Source of the DNA: Streptomyces griseiscabiei
GTDB taxonomy: Bacteria > Actinomycetota > Actinomycetes > Streptomycetales > Streptomycetaceae
Length of the DNA: 64,000 nt
Direction: 5' to 3'
Assembly: GCF_020010925.1 (NCBI RefSeq)
Contig: NZ_JAGJBZ010000002.1
Location: 3,410,001 to 3,474,000 of the forward strand
Shown: positions 1-8,280 of the stretch, piece after piece
Numbering within the stretch: the stretch's first letter is position 1
Layout of the letters: every line of letters starts with the position of its first letter
The notes under the pieces: generated by a model
What the model was told of the DNA's origin: nothing
Seen by the model: only the letters and a program-made list of their open reading frames with translations
The model's database searches: none
Translations under genes and position numbers: made by a program

Positions 1-26
1 GGCCGCACCCGACCTCGGGTGCGGCC
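1..26. terminator. Strong hairpin, probable terminator of a gene outside the window
   Basis: A 12-bp perfect stem (GGCCGCACCCGA / TCGGGTGCGGCC) with a 2-nt loop sits at the very edge. Streptomyces terminators are often such GC hairpins without a T tract. The gene it serves would lie to the left, outside the window. Confidence 0.55.
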
Positions 27-221
27 CATCGGGGTGAGTTCGTGCCGGAGCCATGAGCGACTCGCGTCCATGACGGGGCGGGTCGACGCCCTCCCGACGC
101 CGGTTCGCTGAACCGCGCCCTCCGCGCCGACCCCGGCGCCACCTCCGGTCCCTGTGGGCAACTCCGACTCCGCCACGCCCGCTTCCCGGATCTCGTTGAC
201 AACCGTCCGCGCATCCCTCCA

Positions 222-255
222 TCATCATTCCACTAATCAAGTAGTGGAATGATGA
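222..255. promoter_or_regulatory. Long palindrome before the GntR gene, likely autoregulatory operator
   Basis: Two perfect 14-bp arms (TCATCATTCCACTA at 222-235 and TAGTGGAATGATGA at 242-255) flank a 6-bp spacer. It ends 11 bp before the preferred GTG start of the YtrA-type regulator. Repressors of this subfamily usually bind such palindromes in their own promoter, so it is the best candidate operator for the GntR-ABC operon. Confidence 0.7.
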
Positions 256-266
256 AGGGGGTGGTC

Positions 267-695
267 GTGGAGTACCGCATCGACAGGCGGAGCGGCGTCC
301 CCGCCTTCCAGCAGATCGTGCAGCAGACCAAACAGGCGCTGCGGCTGGGCGTGTTGGTGCCGGGCGACCGGCTGCCGACCGCCAAGGACGTCGCCGAGAC
401 CAGCGCGGTCAACCCGAACACCGTCCTCAAGGCGTACCGCGAGCTGGAGCGTGAGGACCTGGTCGAACCCCGGCCGGGGCTGGGCACGTTCGTACGCCGC
501 ACGCTGGCCCGCCCGCAGACCGGCACCGACTCGCCGCTCTACGGGGACCTGCTGACGTGGATGTCGAAGGCGGCCGAGGCGGGGCTGGAGCAGGAGGACG
601 TGGCCGCGCTGGTCGCGTCGGCGATGGAGAAGCAGTACGGCGCCGCGAACGCGCCGACCACGGGGACCAAGACAACGAGGAGCACAGGTGAGTGA
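267..695 (+). CDS. GntR-family (YtrA-type) transcriptional regulator
   Basis: A short (about 142 aa) GntR protein with an N-terminal winged helix-turn-helix (about residues 10-75, including the stretch SAVNPNTVLKAYRELE) and only a short C-terminal tail, as in the YtrA subfamily that controls ABC transporters. I chose GTG 267 because AAGGGGG precedes it by 6 nt and the protein then begins MEYRIDRRSGVP; ATG 249 is in frame but lies inside the operator palindrome. It overlaps the next gene by 8 bp, so the three genes 267-2732 form one operon. Probable role: ligand-responsive repressor of the exporter. Confidence 0.88.
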   Translation: MEYRIDRRSGVPAFQQIVQQTKQALRLGVLVPGDRLPTAKDVAETSAVNPNTVLKAYRELEREDLVEPRPGLGTFVRRTLARPQTGTDSPLYGDLLTWMSKAAEAGLEQEDVAALVASAMEKQYGAANAPTTGTKTTRSTGE

Positions 696-1632
696 CGGTA
701 TGTACGCGGGGGAGCCGGCGCTTGAGGCGTACGGCCTGGGGATGCGCTACCGGCGGGGCTGGGCGCTGCGGGACTGTTCCTTCCGGCTTCCGGCCGGCCG
801 GATCTGCGGGCTGATCGGACCCAACGGGGCGGGCAAGACCACCCTGTTGAGCATCGCGGCCCATGTCCTGCAGCCCACGCACGGTTCGATCAGCCTGTTC
901 GGGGAGGCGCCCGGCTCCGCGGAGTCCGGCCGGCGTACGGCGTTCCTCGCCCAGGAGAAGCCGCTGTTCCGCCGGTTCACCGTGGCGGAGACCCTGCGGA
1001 TCGGGCGGGAGCTGAACCCGGGCTGGGACCAGCGCGCCGCCGAGGACATCGTCCGCGCGGGCGATGTGCCCTTCGACGCGAAGATCCACACCCTCTCCGG
1101 CGGCCAGCGCACCCGCGTCGCCATCGCCCTCGCCTTCGGCAAGCGGCCCGACCTGCTGCTCCTCGACGAGCCGATGTCGGACCTCGACCCGGTCGTGCGC
1201 CATGAACTCATGGGCACCCTCCTCGCCGAGGCAGCCGGGCGCGGCACCACCGTCCTGATGTCCACCCACGTCCTCGCCGAACTGGAGAACGTGTGCGACT
1301 ACCTCGTCGTGGTCTCCGGCGGCGGAGTGCGCCTCGCCGGTGACGTGGACGAGCTGCTGGCCGTGCACACCCTGGTCACGGGGGTGAAGGAGGGCGACGG
1401 CATGCCCGCCGCCCTCGACCACCACACCCTCGTCGAGTCGCGGACCAGCGGACGCCAGTTCACCGCGCTGATCCGCCCCGAGGGCCCGGTCGCCGGCCCC
1501 TGGGACACGGACACCCCGAGCATGGAGGAACTGCTGCTCGCCTATCTCCGCTCACCCGGGGCGGTGCCCCTGATCACCCCCACCGCCCAGGTCCAGGGTC
1601 AGGCGCACGGCATCGGGACGGTGGCGGCATGA
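688..1632 (+). CDS. ABC transporter ATP-binding protein
   Basis: The 314-aa cytoplasmic ATPase has Walker A GPNGAGKTT (residues 44-52), signature LSGGQRTRVAIA (about 135-146), Walker B LLLLDEP and the H-loop STHV. The C-terminal 90 residues are a variable extension typical of ATPases paired with YtrA regulators. It starts at GTG 688, overlapping the regulator, and overlaps the permease by ATGA. Substrate unknown; these three-gene sets are usually drug, peptide or lipid exporters. Confidence 0.9.
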   Translation: MSDGMYAGEPALEAYGLGMRYRRGWALRDCSFRLPAGRICGLIGPNGAGKTTLLSIAAHVLQPTHGSISLFGEAPGSAESGRRTAFLAQEKPLFRRFTVAETLRIGRELNPGWDQRAAEDIVRAGDVPFDAKIHTLSGGQRTRVAIALAFGKRPDLLLLDEPMSDLDPVVRHELMGTLLAEAAGRGTTVLMSTHVLAELENVCDYLVVVSGGGVRLAGDVDELLAVHTLVTGVKEGDGMPAALDHHTLVESRTSGRQFTALIRPEGPVAGPWDTDTPSMEELLLAYLRSPGAVPLITPTAQVQGQAHGIGTVAA

Positions 1633-2732
1633 GCACCTTCACCAGCGCCTCGGCCACGAACGGCAGCACCGGCGGCGGTACCGAAGGCCCCAGGAACGGC
1701 AGCACCGGCGACGGCGAGAACGGGACCATGAACGCGACCCTTGACGCCACGACCGTGAAGGCCGGCCCGCGGCCCCGCCTCAGCGGAATGACCTGGCTGG
1801 TCTGGCGCCAGCACCGCGCCGCCTTCTGGACCGTCCTGGCCGCCGCGGTGCTCTCCGTGGCCTGGATCGTCTACCAGCGCGGTCGGATGGTCGACTTCCT
1901 CGACGGCTACGGCTACCCCGCCACCAGCCTCGACGAGCTGAGCAACGAGTTCACGGAGTACGCCAACGCCTTCACGTCCGTCTCGATGGGCCTCCAGGTG
2001 ATACCGATGCTGCTCGGTGTCTTCCTCGGCGCCCCGCTTCTCGCGGGCGACCTGGAGAACGGCACGGCCAAGCTGGTCGCCGCCCAGTCCGCGAGCCGCA
2101 CCCGCTGGCTGGCCACGAAACTGGGGATGACCGGGCTGGTGGTCCTGGTGACCACGGTCGCGCTGTCGGCCGCGTTCGGCTGGTGGTGGAACCCCGTCAA
2201 GTCCGAGGTCACGGTCATGGACTGGACGGCCGGCTCCGCGTTCAACACCACGGGTCCGGTGCCCGTCGCCCTCACCCTCCTCTCCGTCTTCGGCGGGGTG
2301 GCGATCGGTGCGGTGCTGCGCCGCACGCTGATGGCCATGGTCGTCACCTTCGGTTTCACCGTCGCCGTCCAGCTCGTCTGGTCCCACTTCCTGCTCTCGC
2401 TCGGCAACCCCGTCACCGCCACCACGGACAAGGGCGTGCTGGCCGAGAACTCGTTTCCGACGGTGCCCAAGGGGGCGTACGAGCTCGACCAGTCCTACCT
2501 CACCAACAGCGGTGACCTCCTCGGCTGGAGCACGTGCTCGGGCGCGTCGGAGCAGGGACAGCAGGCACAGCAGGCCTGCCTGGACAAGGCGCAGGTCGTG
2601 GGCTGGCACGTGGAGTACCTGCCCATGTCGCAGATGAACGGGATGCAGTGGTTCGGCGCGTCGGTGCTGTTCGTTCTCACGGCCGCCGTGACGGTGTTCC
2701 TCTTCACCTGGGGCCGTAAGCGGCTCGTCTGA
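1629..2732 (+). CDS. ABC transporter permease (ABC-2-like)
   Basis: The 367-aa membrane protein has a hydrophilic Gly/Ser/Asn/Thr-rich N terminus (about 50 residues), then about six predicted membrane helices separated by one large extracytoplasmic loop between the fourth and last helix. It contains GVFLGAPLLAGDLENGTAKL, a pattern (LLAGDLE.GT) common in ABC-2 permeases. Start ATG 1629 overlaps the ATPase stop. An in-frame ATG at 1728 could be the true start, which would remove the low-complexity leader. It should form the exporter with the upstream ATPase. Confidence 0.85.
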   Translation: MSTFTSASATNGSTGGGTEGPRNGSTGDGENGTMNATLDATTVKAGPRPRLSGMTWLVWRQHRAAFWTVLAAAVLSVAWIVYQRGRMVDFLDGYGYPATSLDELSNEFTEYANAFTSVSMGLQVIPMLLGVFLGAPLLAGDLENGTAKLVAAQSASRTRWLATKLGMTGLVVLVTTVALSAAFGWWWNPVKSEVTVMDWTAGSAFNTTGPVPVALTLLSVFGGVAIGAVLRRTLMAMVVTFGFTVAVQLVWSHFLLSLGNPVTATTDKGVLAENSFPTVPKGAYELDQSYLTNSGDLLGWSTCSGASEQGQQAQQACLDKAQVVGWHVEYLPMSQMNGMQWFGASVLFVLTAAVTVFLFTWGRKRLV

Positions 2733-3044
2733 GGCCCGCCGCCCTCACCACGACCCTGCTGGGCGCCCCCGGCACCCAGGCCGCACCGGGCAGCGGTACG
2801 GCGGGAACGCAGCGGACGACGGGGGCGCAGGATACGGCGGGTACCGTCGGCGCCGGCCGGACCGTCACCCTCGTCACCGGCGACAGGGTCACCCTGGACG
2901 CCTCCGGGAAGGTCACCGGAGTGCGGGCCGCCGAGGGACGGGAAGGCACCACCTTCCGTATATCCACTGCGCGTCACCTTCACGGACCAGCACGGCAACA
3001 CCCTGAAGCAGACGATCCACCGGGCCTACCGGACCACCAAGTAG
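2720..3044 (+). pseudogene. Relic of a secreted S8 (subtilisin-type) peptidase
   Basis: Immediately after the permease, one frame reads the end of a signal peptide and the start of a mature Streptomyces S8 peptidase (GRTVTLVTGDRVTLDASGK, about 2850-2906). At about 2958 similarity jumps to another frame with an S8-like C terminus (YPLRVTFTDQHGNTL, then a tail ending in a TAG stop at 3042-3044). There is no start codon (in-frame TAA at 2717), and the catalytic domain is absent. The best explanation is a large internal deletion joining the two ends out of frame. The assignment rests on the VTLVTGDRV motif and the typical tail. Confidence 0.6.
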
Positions 3045-3131
3045 GCCTCCGGAGCCGGACGCTGATCGTGCGTCCTCTCGTTCTCGGGGGCGTCGTGCAG
3101 GGCGGGTTCCACCGGACCCGGCGCGGGCCGT

Positions 3132-4454
3132 TCACCAGCCCGTCAGCAGGAGATGGTTGAGGAGCAGGGCCAGGGTCGCCTGGGCCGTCAGCCAGGCGCG
3201 GGGGCGGTCGACGAAGGCACCCGCCGCGAGCAGCCACGTCGTGAACGGCAGCCAGATCCGTTCCGTCTCCGCCTTGCTCATCCCGGACAGGTCGGCGGCG
3301 AGCAGCATGAGCAGCGCCGCGCACAGCAGCAGCCCGAGGCGGCGCTCGGCGACGGGGGAGGCGTGCCACCGGGTCAGGCGGGCGCCCGTGCGGCGCAGTC
3401 CCGCCACCGTGGCGGGGCCCACGACCAGGACGGCGCAGGCGAGGTTGGCCCACACCCAGTAGCCGTACGGGCGAAACCCGCCGGCGCCCTGGTGGTAGCG
3501 CTCGACCAGCAGGCGGTACGCCTCCCACCAGTCGAAGCCCGCCAGGGTGAACGCCGCCGGGACGACGACGAGCCCGGCGCACACATAGGGCAGGACCCGC
3601 AGCCGCCGGGAGCCGAGCAGCAGGACGGCGGCGGCCATCACGGCGAGGAGAGTGAGGCCGTACGACAGATAGACGGTGAGGCCGAGGAGGAGCCCGGAGG
3701 CGAGGGCGGTCGTGCGCGGCCGGTGTCCCGTCACCGCGAGGGCGAGGAACGCCACCGCCCAGGCGGCGACCGCCGCGAAGTACCCGTCGGCGGAGGTGCC
3801 GGCCCACACCGCCGCCGGGGCCAGGACGAGGAAGGGCGCGGCACGGCGCGCGAGGCTCTCGTCGGCGAGCGCGCGCACGGTGACCAGGACCGCGGCCGCC
3901 GCGGTCGCCCCGACGGCGATGACGAGGACGCCTGCCCACGCCCCGCCGCCCAGACCGGCCCGGTCGAGGAGGACGAAGGTGAGGGTGGCCCCCGGCGGAT
4001 GGCCCGCGACATGCGGGGGCCAGTGGTCGGGGGAGCCCAGCAGGATGTGGCCGGTGAAGTCCCGCAGGGCGCGCGGGATGTCGTCGAAGCGGTCGATGAC
4101 CTGGAGGTACTCGTACCTGGTCGTCAGCCGCCGGGCGACACCCCGGTGCCAGCCGTCCACGAGGGCGAGGGAGAACGTCCAGGCCATGGCGGTGGCCCAG
4201 CAGCTCCACGGCAGGGCGCGCCAGGGCAGCCGGGTGGCGAGCGCGGGGCCGTACGCCACGACCGCGACGGCGACGATGATCGCCGCGGGGGTGCCCGGGC
4301 CGGTGTGGGGCAGCCAGTTGGCGTACAGGGGTGGCCAGCCGACGTGCAGGACGTCCTTGTCGCGTTTGATGGCGATGCCGGCCACCGCGGCTGCCGTGAC
4401 GAGCAGGGCGGCGACGGCGACGGCGTACAGGTCCCGGCGGAGATCGCGGTTCAC
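3132..4454 (-). CDS. Polytopic membrane protein, probable glycosyltransferase-like (GT-C fold)
   Basis: The 440-aa protein has about 10-12 predicted membrane helices and a large early extracytoplasmic loop with GHPPGATLTFVLLDRAG (about residues 152-170), a layout seen in GT-C mannosyl- or arabinosyltransferase-like proteins and their uncharacterised relatives. It is divergent from the molybdopterin oxidoreductase, with about 115 bp between the starts. Adjacent glycosyltransferase and epimerase genes fit a role in building a cell-envelope glycan or glycolipid. The family is widespread in Streptomyces; its substrate is unknown to me. Confidence 0.7.
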   Translation of the reverse strand: MNRDLRRDLYAVAVAALLVTAAAVAGIAIKRDKDVLHVGWPPLYANWLPHTGPGTPAAIIVAVAVVAYGPALATRLPWRALPWSCWATAMAWTFSLALVDGWHRGVARRLTTRYEYLQVIDRFDDIPRALRDFTGHILLGSPDHWPPHVAGHPPGATLTFVLLDRAGLGGGAWAGVLVIAVGATAAAAVLVTVRALADESLARRAAPFLVLAPAAVWAGTSADGYFAAVAAWAVAFLALAVTGHRPRTTALASGLLLGLTVYLSYGLTLLAVMAAAVLLLGSRRLRVLPYVCAGLVVVPAAFTLAGFDWWEAYRLLVERYHQGAGGFRPYGYWVWANLACAVLVVGPATVAGLRRTGARLTRWHASPVAERRLGLLLCAALLMLLAADLSGMSKAETERIWLPFTTWLLAAGAFVDRPRAWLTAQATLALLLNHLLLTGW

Positions 4455-4506
4455 GCTCGGAGACGTTAGGCCGAGCGGCGGCCGGTGGACTCCCGACAGG
4501 CGCGGA

Positions 4507-4523
4507 CGTCAGGGTTTCGTCAT
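4507..4523 (+). promoter_or_regulatory. Shared 17-bp element upstream of the molybdopterin oxidoreductase
   Basis: CGTCAGGGTTTCGTCAT matches CGTAAGGATTTCGTCAT at 11440-11456 at 15 of 17 positions. Both precede genes of the same locus, so this may be a binding site of the local response regulator. Confidence 0.45.
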
Positions 4524-4555
4524 GAGTCGCACGGCCCTCCAGCAGGTGTCGGGGG

Positions 4556-4563
4556 CCTAGCGT
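4556..4563 (+). promoter_or_regulatory. CCTAGCGT element 6 nt before a start codon
   Basis: CCTAGCGT lies 6 nt before ATG 4570, and the same octamer lies 7 nt before the epimerase start (11354-11361, minus strand). This placement suggests a -10 element of leaderless or near-leaderless transcripts. No -35 can be assigned with confidence. Confidence 0.4.
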
Positions 4564-4569
4564 CGGGGC

Positions 4570-5832
4570 ATGGAACGGTCTCCTTCCTCGCCCGCCTTCT
4601 GGCGCAGCCCGCTGCGCGGCGCCTGGTTCACCTCTGTCCTCGGCGTGGTCCTGCTCGCCGGGATCACGGTGCTGTTCGTGACGGGGCTGCTGTCGTACGC
4701 CGCCTACAACCCGGATCTGTCGCCGGTGAACGACAAGACCCCGGACAAGGGGATCCTCGGTTTCTATCTGTTCCCCTGGCCGACGGACCCGCACTGGCTG
4801 TACCGGCTCACCCAGGGCGTGCACGTCACCCTGGGGATCGTGCTGGTCCCCGTCCTGCTGGCCAAGCTGTGGTCCGTCGTGCCCAGGCTGTTCCAGCTGC
4901 CTCCGGCACGGTCCGTGGCCCACGCTCTGGAGCGGATCTCGCTGCTCCTGCTGGTCGGCGGCGTGCTGTTCGAGTTCGTGACCGGTCTGCTCAACATCCA
5001 GCTCGACTATGTCTTTCCCGGCTCTTTCTATCCGCTGCACTTCTACGGCGCGTGGGTGTTCTTCGCGGCGTTCGCCGTCCATGTGGCGCTGAGGGCGCCG
5101 ACGGCCGTACGCAATCTGCGCCGGCTCCGGGAGAGCGGAGCGGACGGGACGCCTCCTCCGGTGCCTGCGGAGGAACCCTCGCTGGTGTCCCCGGACCCGG
5201 CTGAGCCGACCGTGTCCCGGCGCGGTGCCCTCTGGCTGGTCGGGGGCGGGTCCCTGCTGCTGTTCGCGACCACGGTGGGGCAGAGCTTCGACGGTCCGCT
5301 GCGGCGGACGGCCCTCCTCGCCCCGCACGGCGGCGCCGAACCCGGCAGCGGACCCGGCGGTTTCCAGATCAACAAGACCGCCGCGTCCCGGGGCATCCGC
5401 GCGAGCGAGACGAGCGAGGAGGCATGGCGGCTGGTCGTCACCGGCCGCACCGGCACCGTCCGGCTCAGCCGGGCCGAACTGCTCGAACTCCCCCTGCACA
5501 GCGCGGCCCTGCCCATCGCCTGCGTGGAGGGCTGGTCCACCTCCGACCAGTGGTGGCGGGGCGTACGGCTACGGGACCTCGCCGCGCTGGTCGGGCACGA
5601 CACCGGGACCGCACCGGACGCCCTGGTGGAGTCGCTGCAGCGGCGCGGCGCCTTCCGCCGGGCCGCCCTGCGCGCCAACCAGGTCCGCGACCCGCGCTCC
5701 CTGCTCGCCCTGGACGTCAACGGCGAGCCGCTGTCCCCCGACCACGGCTACCCGGCGCGGATCATCGTGCCCGCCGCGCCCGGTGCGCTCAACACCAAGT
5801 GGGTGGCCCGGATCACGTTCGGAGACCTGTGA
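4570..5832 (+). CDS. Membrane-anchored molybdopterin-dependent oxidoreductase
   Basis: The 420-aa protein is a fusion. Residues about 1-190 hold four or five membrane helices resembling a cytochrome b561/formate-dehydrogenase-type b subunit. A further helix follows (about 225-240), then a sulfite-oxidase/YedY-like molybdopterin domain (about 275-420). ACVEGWSTSDQW carries the probable molybdenum-ligand Cys318, and DHGYPARIIVP is a typical cofactor contact. It probably exchanges electrons between the quinone pool and an extracytoplasmic substrate. Its stop overlaps the start of the next gene (TGATG). Substrate unknown. Confidence 0.85.
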   Translation: MERSPSSPAFWRSPLRGAWFTSVLGVVLLAGITVLFVTGLLSYAAYNPDLSPVNDKTPDKGILGFYLFPWPTDPHWLYRLTQGVHVTLGIVLVPVLLAKLWSVVPRLFQLPPARSVAHALERISLLLLVGGVLFEFVTGLLNIQLDYVFPGSFYPLHFYGAWVFFAAFAVHVALRAPTAVRNLRRLRESGADGTPPPVPAEEPSLVSPDPAEPTVSRRGALWLVGGGSLLLFATTVGQSFDGPLRRTALLAPHGGAEPGSGPGGFQINKTAASRGIRASETSEEAWRLVVTGRTGTVRLSRAELLELPLHSAALPIACVEGWSTSDQWWRGVRLRDLAALVGHDTGTAPDALVESLQRRGAFRRAALRANQVRDPRSLLALDVNGEPLSPDHGYPARIIVPAAPGALNTKWVARITFGDL

Positions 5833-6326
5833 TGGACAAGTTCCGCCTGCCGCTCGGCAGCCCGGTCCAACTCCTGCTCCTGGTGTGCTCGTTCACGCTC
5901 GCCGGGTACGCGGGGGTGCGGTTGCTCGCGGACGACTGGGCAGGCGTCGCGCTGTGGTTCGTGGGCGTCGCGGTGGTGCACGATCTGGTCCTGCTGCCGC
6001 TGTACGCGGCGGCGGACCGGGTGCTCGTCCGGGCGGCAGGCGCGGACGGCCACCGGGCGGGAGCCCCGCCCACCTCGGTGGCGCGGCGGGCGCGGGCCGC
6101 GTATGTGCGCGTGCCCGCCGCCCTGTCCGGGCTGCTCCTGCTGGTGTGGTTCCCGTTGATCAGCGGGCGGGTGGCAGACCGCTACGAGTCCGCCACCGGG
6201 CTGCCGGCTGACGGGTTCCTCGGCCGCTGGCTCCTGATCACGGCCCTGCTGTTCGGCGGTTCGGCGCTGCTGCTGGTGCTCCGGCTGCGCAGGGAGACGA
6301 AGGAGCGCCCGCCCGCCGTCCACTGA
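5832..6326 (+). CDS. Small integral membrane protein coupled to the molybdopterin oxidoreductase
   Basis: A 164-aa protein with about four membrane helices in two pairs. It begins at ATG 5832, sharing bases with the upstream stop, so it is translationally coupled. No recognised domain; it contains VVHDLVLLPLYAAAD, a pattern seen in other uncharacterised Streptomyces membrane proteins beside such oxidoreductases. Its 3' end overlaps the convergent methyltransferase gene by about 145 bp. Confidence 0.7.
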   Translation: MDKFRLPLGSPVQLLLLVCSFTLAGYAGVRLLADDWAGVALWFVGVAVVHDLVLLPLYAAADRVLVRAAGADGHRAGAPPTSVARRARAAYVRVPAALSGLLLLVWFPLISGRVADRYESATGLPADGFLGRWLLITALLFGGSALLLVLRLRRETKERPPAVH

Positions 6327-6949
6327 TCGGCGGCCCGCCAGCCGAGAGGGCGGGCGTGCCGCATCAGCGCCGGGGTGCCGAGCCGCGCCCAGGGGAACGC
6401 GGTCCCGGCCGCACCCTCGGTCCCGGCACCGCCCACGAGCCGTACCTCGGCACGCTCGTCCACATCCATCGGTACCGTCTCGGCGATCAACAGCCCACCG
6501 GGGCACAGCAGTTCCGCCAGACGGCGCAGGAGGGCGGACGGGGCGCCGCCGATGCCGAGGTTGCCGTCGAGGAGCAGGACGGTGCCCCAACGGCCCTCAC
6601 CGGGCAGCGGCTCGAACACCGAGCGGATGAGGGCCTGGCCGCCGAGCCGCAGGGTGTGGGCGACGGCCGCCCGGCTGACGTCGATACCGAGCGCGGGCCG
6701 CCCGCGGGCGGCGAGTTCCGCGACCAGCCGTCCCGGTCCGCACCCCACGTCGAGGACGGACCCCTCGCTCCGCTCCAGGGCCTGGAGGTCCACCACGTCG
6801 GCCCGGGCGCACCACCGCTCCACCTCCAGGGGCAGCAGCCAGCCGTCGCCGCGGCGCAGGAAGAGCGGTCCCCGGCCGGTGCGCAGGGCCTCGGAGTAGG
6901 GGTCCGCGGACCAGGTCCGCCGCATCGTGTCCTGCCCCGGCGCGGTCAT
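6182..6949 (-). CDS. Class I SAM-dependent methyltransferase
   Basis: The 255-aa protein has the SAM-binding glycine motif VLDVGCGPGRLVAELAARG (about residues 57-75), followed by the acidic strand LGIDVS and the post-motif VLLLDGNLGIGG. The start ATG 6949 overlaps the upstream glycosyltransferase-like stop by ATGA, so 8267-6182 is one minus-strand operon. The last 40 or so residues are low-complexity and overlap the convergent membrane gene, so the real C terminus may be less conserved. The substrate is probably the product of the neighbouring transferases. Confidence 0.8.
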   Translation of the reverse strand: MTAPGQDTMRRTWSADPYSEALRTGRGPLFLRRGDGWLLPLEVERWCARADVVDLQALERSEGSVLDVGCGPGRLVAELAARGRPALGIDVSRAAVAHTLRLGGQALIRSVFEPLPGEGRWGTVLLLDGNLGIGGAPSALLRRLAELLCPGGLLIAETVPMDVDERAEVRLVGGAGTEGAAGTAFPWARLGTPALMRHARPLGWRAADQWTAGGRSFVSLRSRSTSSSAEPPNSRAVIRSQRPRNPSAGSPVADS

Positions 6950-7563
6950 CGGCCGCTGACCGCGCGCAGCCGTGCCAGTTCCGCCGCGAACCGCGTGCGC
7001 GGTGCGAGCGCGGCGACGGCTTCGGCGTCGGCGGCCGTGTCGACGTCCCTGAGCACCGGCAGATCGCGGACCCGCAGACCGGCGGCGACCAGCCGGCGGC
7101 GCTGGACGGCGCCGGTGACGGGCGTCGACATGGGCACCCCGCGCAGCAGCGCGGGATCCGGTTCGGCGAGCCCGAGCGCCCAGAAGCCACCGTCCGCGGC
7201 CGGACCGAAGCACGCCTCGCCGCCGGCGAGGTCCACGGTCAGCAGCTCCGGCGTGACCTGCGGGGTGTCCATACCGATCAGCAGGGCGGGCCCGTCGCAG
7301 CCGGCGAAGGCGGCGGCGAGCCGCTCGTCCAGCCCGCCCCCCTGCTGCGCCACCACGTCGAAGCCGGGCGGCAGCCAGGGGCCCGGTGCGCCGGCCAGCA
7401 CCAGGACACGGCGGCGGGCGGGGGTCGCGGCCACCGCGCGCAGCGTGTCCACCAGGGCGGCCTCGGCGAGCCCCGCCGCCTCGGCAGGGGCGAACGGAGG
7501 ACACAGCCGGGTCTTCACCCGGCCCGGCCTCGGCTCCTTGGCGATGACGAGGAGCGTGGTCAT
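6946..7563 (-). CDS. GT-A-type glycosyltransferase-like protein (DUF2064/TIGR04282 type)
   Basis: The 205-aa protein begins MTTLLVIAKEPRPGRVKTRL, the hallmark of the DUF2064 nucleotidyl/glycosyltransferase-like family (K and R in the GRVKTRL loop), and carries LLIGMDTPQV and ADGGFWALGL. Family members sit beside GT2 enzymes in actinomycetes. Database names link them to arsenosugar biosynthesis, but no arsenic gene is adjacent here. It is overlapped at both ends by its operon neighbours (ATGA each side). Confidence 0.8.
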   Translation of the reverse strand: MTTLLVIAKEPRPGRVKTRLCPPFAPAEAAGLAEAALVDTLRAVAATPARRRVLVLAGAPGPWLPPGFDVVAQQGGGLDERLAAAFAGCDGPALLIGMDTPQVTPELLTVDLAGGEACFGPAADGGFWALGLAEPDPALLRGVPMSTPVTGAVQRRRLVAAGLRVRDLPVLRDVDTAADAEAVAALAPRTRFAAELARLRAVSGR

Positions 7564-8267
7564 CGGCGGACTCCTCCCGCCTCGGCGGGCGCGGGCGTCT
7601 CGTTCAGGACGCGGCTCATGTCCCGTACCGCCTGCCAGGTGCCCCGCCAGGTCCCGGTCACCTTCGAGGCCCCGGTGCGCGGCAGATACGGCACGTCGTG
7701 CTCCGTGACGCGCCAGCCCGCGTCGGCGGCGCGCACCACCATCTGCAGCGGGTAGCCGCTGCGCCGGTCGGTCAGCCCGAGGCCGAGGAGCCCTTCGCGG
7801 CGGGCCGCGCGCAGTGGGCCCAGATCGTGCAGACGCAGCCCCGTGCGGCGGCGCAGCATCCGGGCGAGCGCCAGGTTGCCGGCCCGGGCGTGCGCCGGCC
7901 ACGCGCCCCGGCCCTGCGGGCGCCGCCTGCCGAGCACCAGGTCGGCCTGTCCGTCCGCCACCTCGCGGACGAAGGGGAGGAGCAGCGACGGGTCGAGGGA
8001 GGCGTCGCAGTCGCAGAAGCACACGATGTCGGCCGTGGCGGAGGCCAGCCCGGTGTGGCAGGCCGCGCCGAAGCCACGGCGAGGCTCGTGGACCACGTGC
8101 GCGCCCAGGTCGCGGGCGATGTCCGCAGAGCCGTCGGTCGAACCGTTGTCCACGACCAGGGCCCGCCATCCGGTCGGGATCCTGGCGAGCACCCACGGCA
8201 GCGCCTCGGCCTCGTCCAGGCAGGGCAGCACGACGTCGACGTCCAAGGGTGGGGGAGAGGTAGTCAC
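7560..8267 (-). CDS. Glycosyltransferase family 2
   Basis: The 235-aa GT2 enzyme shows DVVLPCLDEAEALPWVL at the N terminus, the nucleotide-binding VVDNGSTDGSADIA (about residues 37-50) and the metal-binding FCDCDASLDPS (about 85-95). It is short and lacks membrane helices, as in the polyprenyl-phosphate or TIGR04283-like GT2 group. GTG 8267 was chosen for the GGTGA five nt upstream; longer in-frame starts run into the divergent regulator. First gene of the minus-strand operon. Confidence 0.82.
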   Translation of the reverse strand: MTTSPPPLDVDVVLPCLDEAEALPWVLARIPTGWRALVVDNGSTDGSADIARDLGAHVVHEPRRGFGAACHTGLASATADIVCFCDCDASLDPSLLLPFVREVADGQADLVLGRRRPQGRGAWPAHARAGNLALARMLRRRTGLRLHDLGPLRAARREGLLGLGLTDRRSGYPLQMVVRAADAGWRVTEHDVPYLPRTGASKVTGTWRGTWQAVRDMSRVLNETPAPAEAGGVRR

Positions 8268-8280
8268 GGCTTTCACCCTA

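Noticed and set aside
2980..5499. A minus-strand open frame of over 800 codons
   Set aside because: It shadows the GT-C-like and molybdopterin genes, is Arg/Pro/Gly-rich and has no recognisable domain.
6946..7563. Arsenosugar cluster suggested by the DUF2064 gene
   Set aside because: The arsM gene is 56 kb away, and no radical-SAM or other arsenosugar gene is nearby; the local context is glycan and redox.
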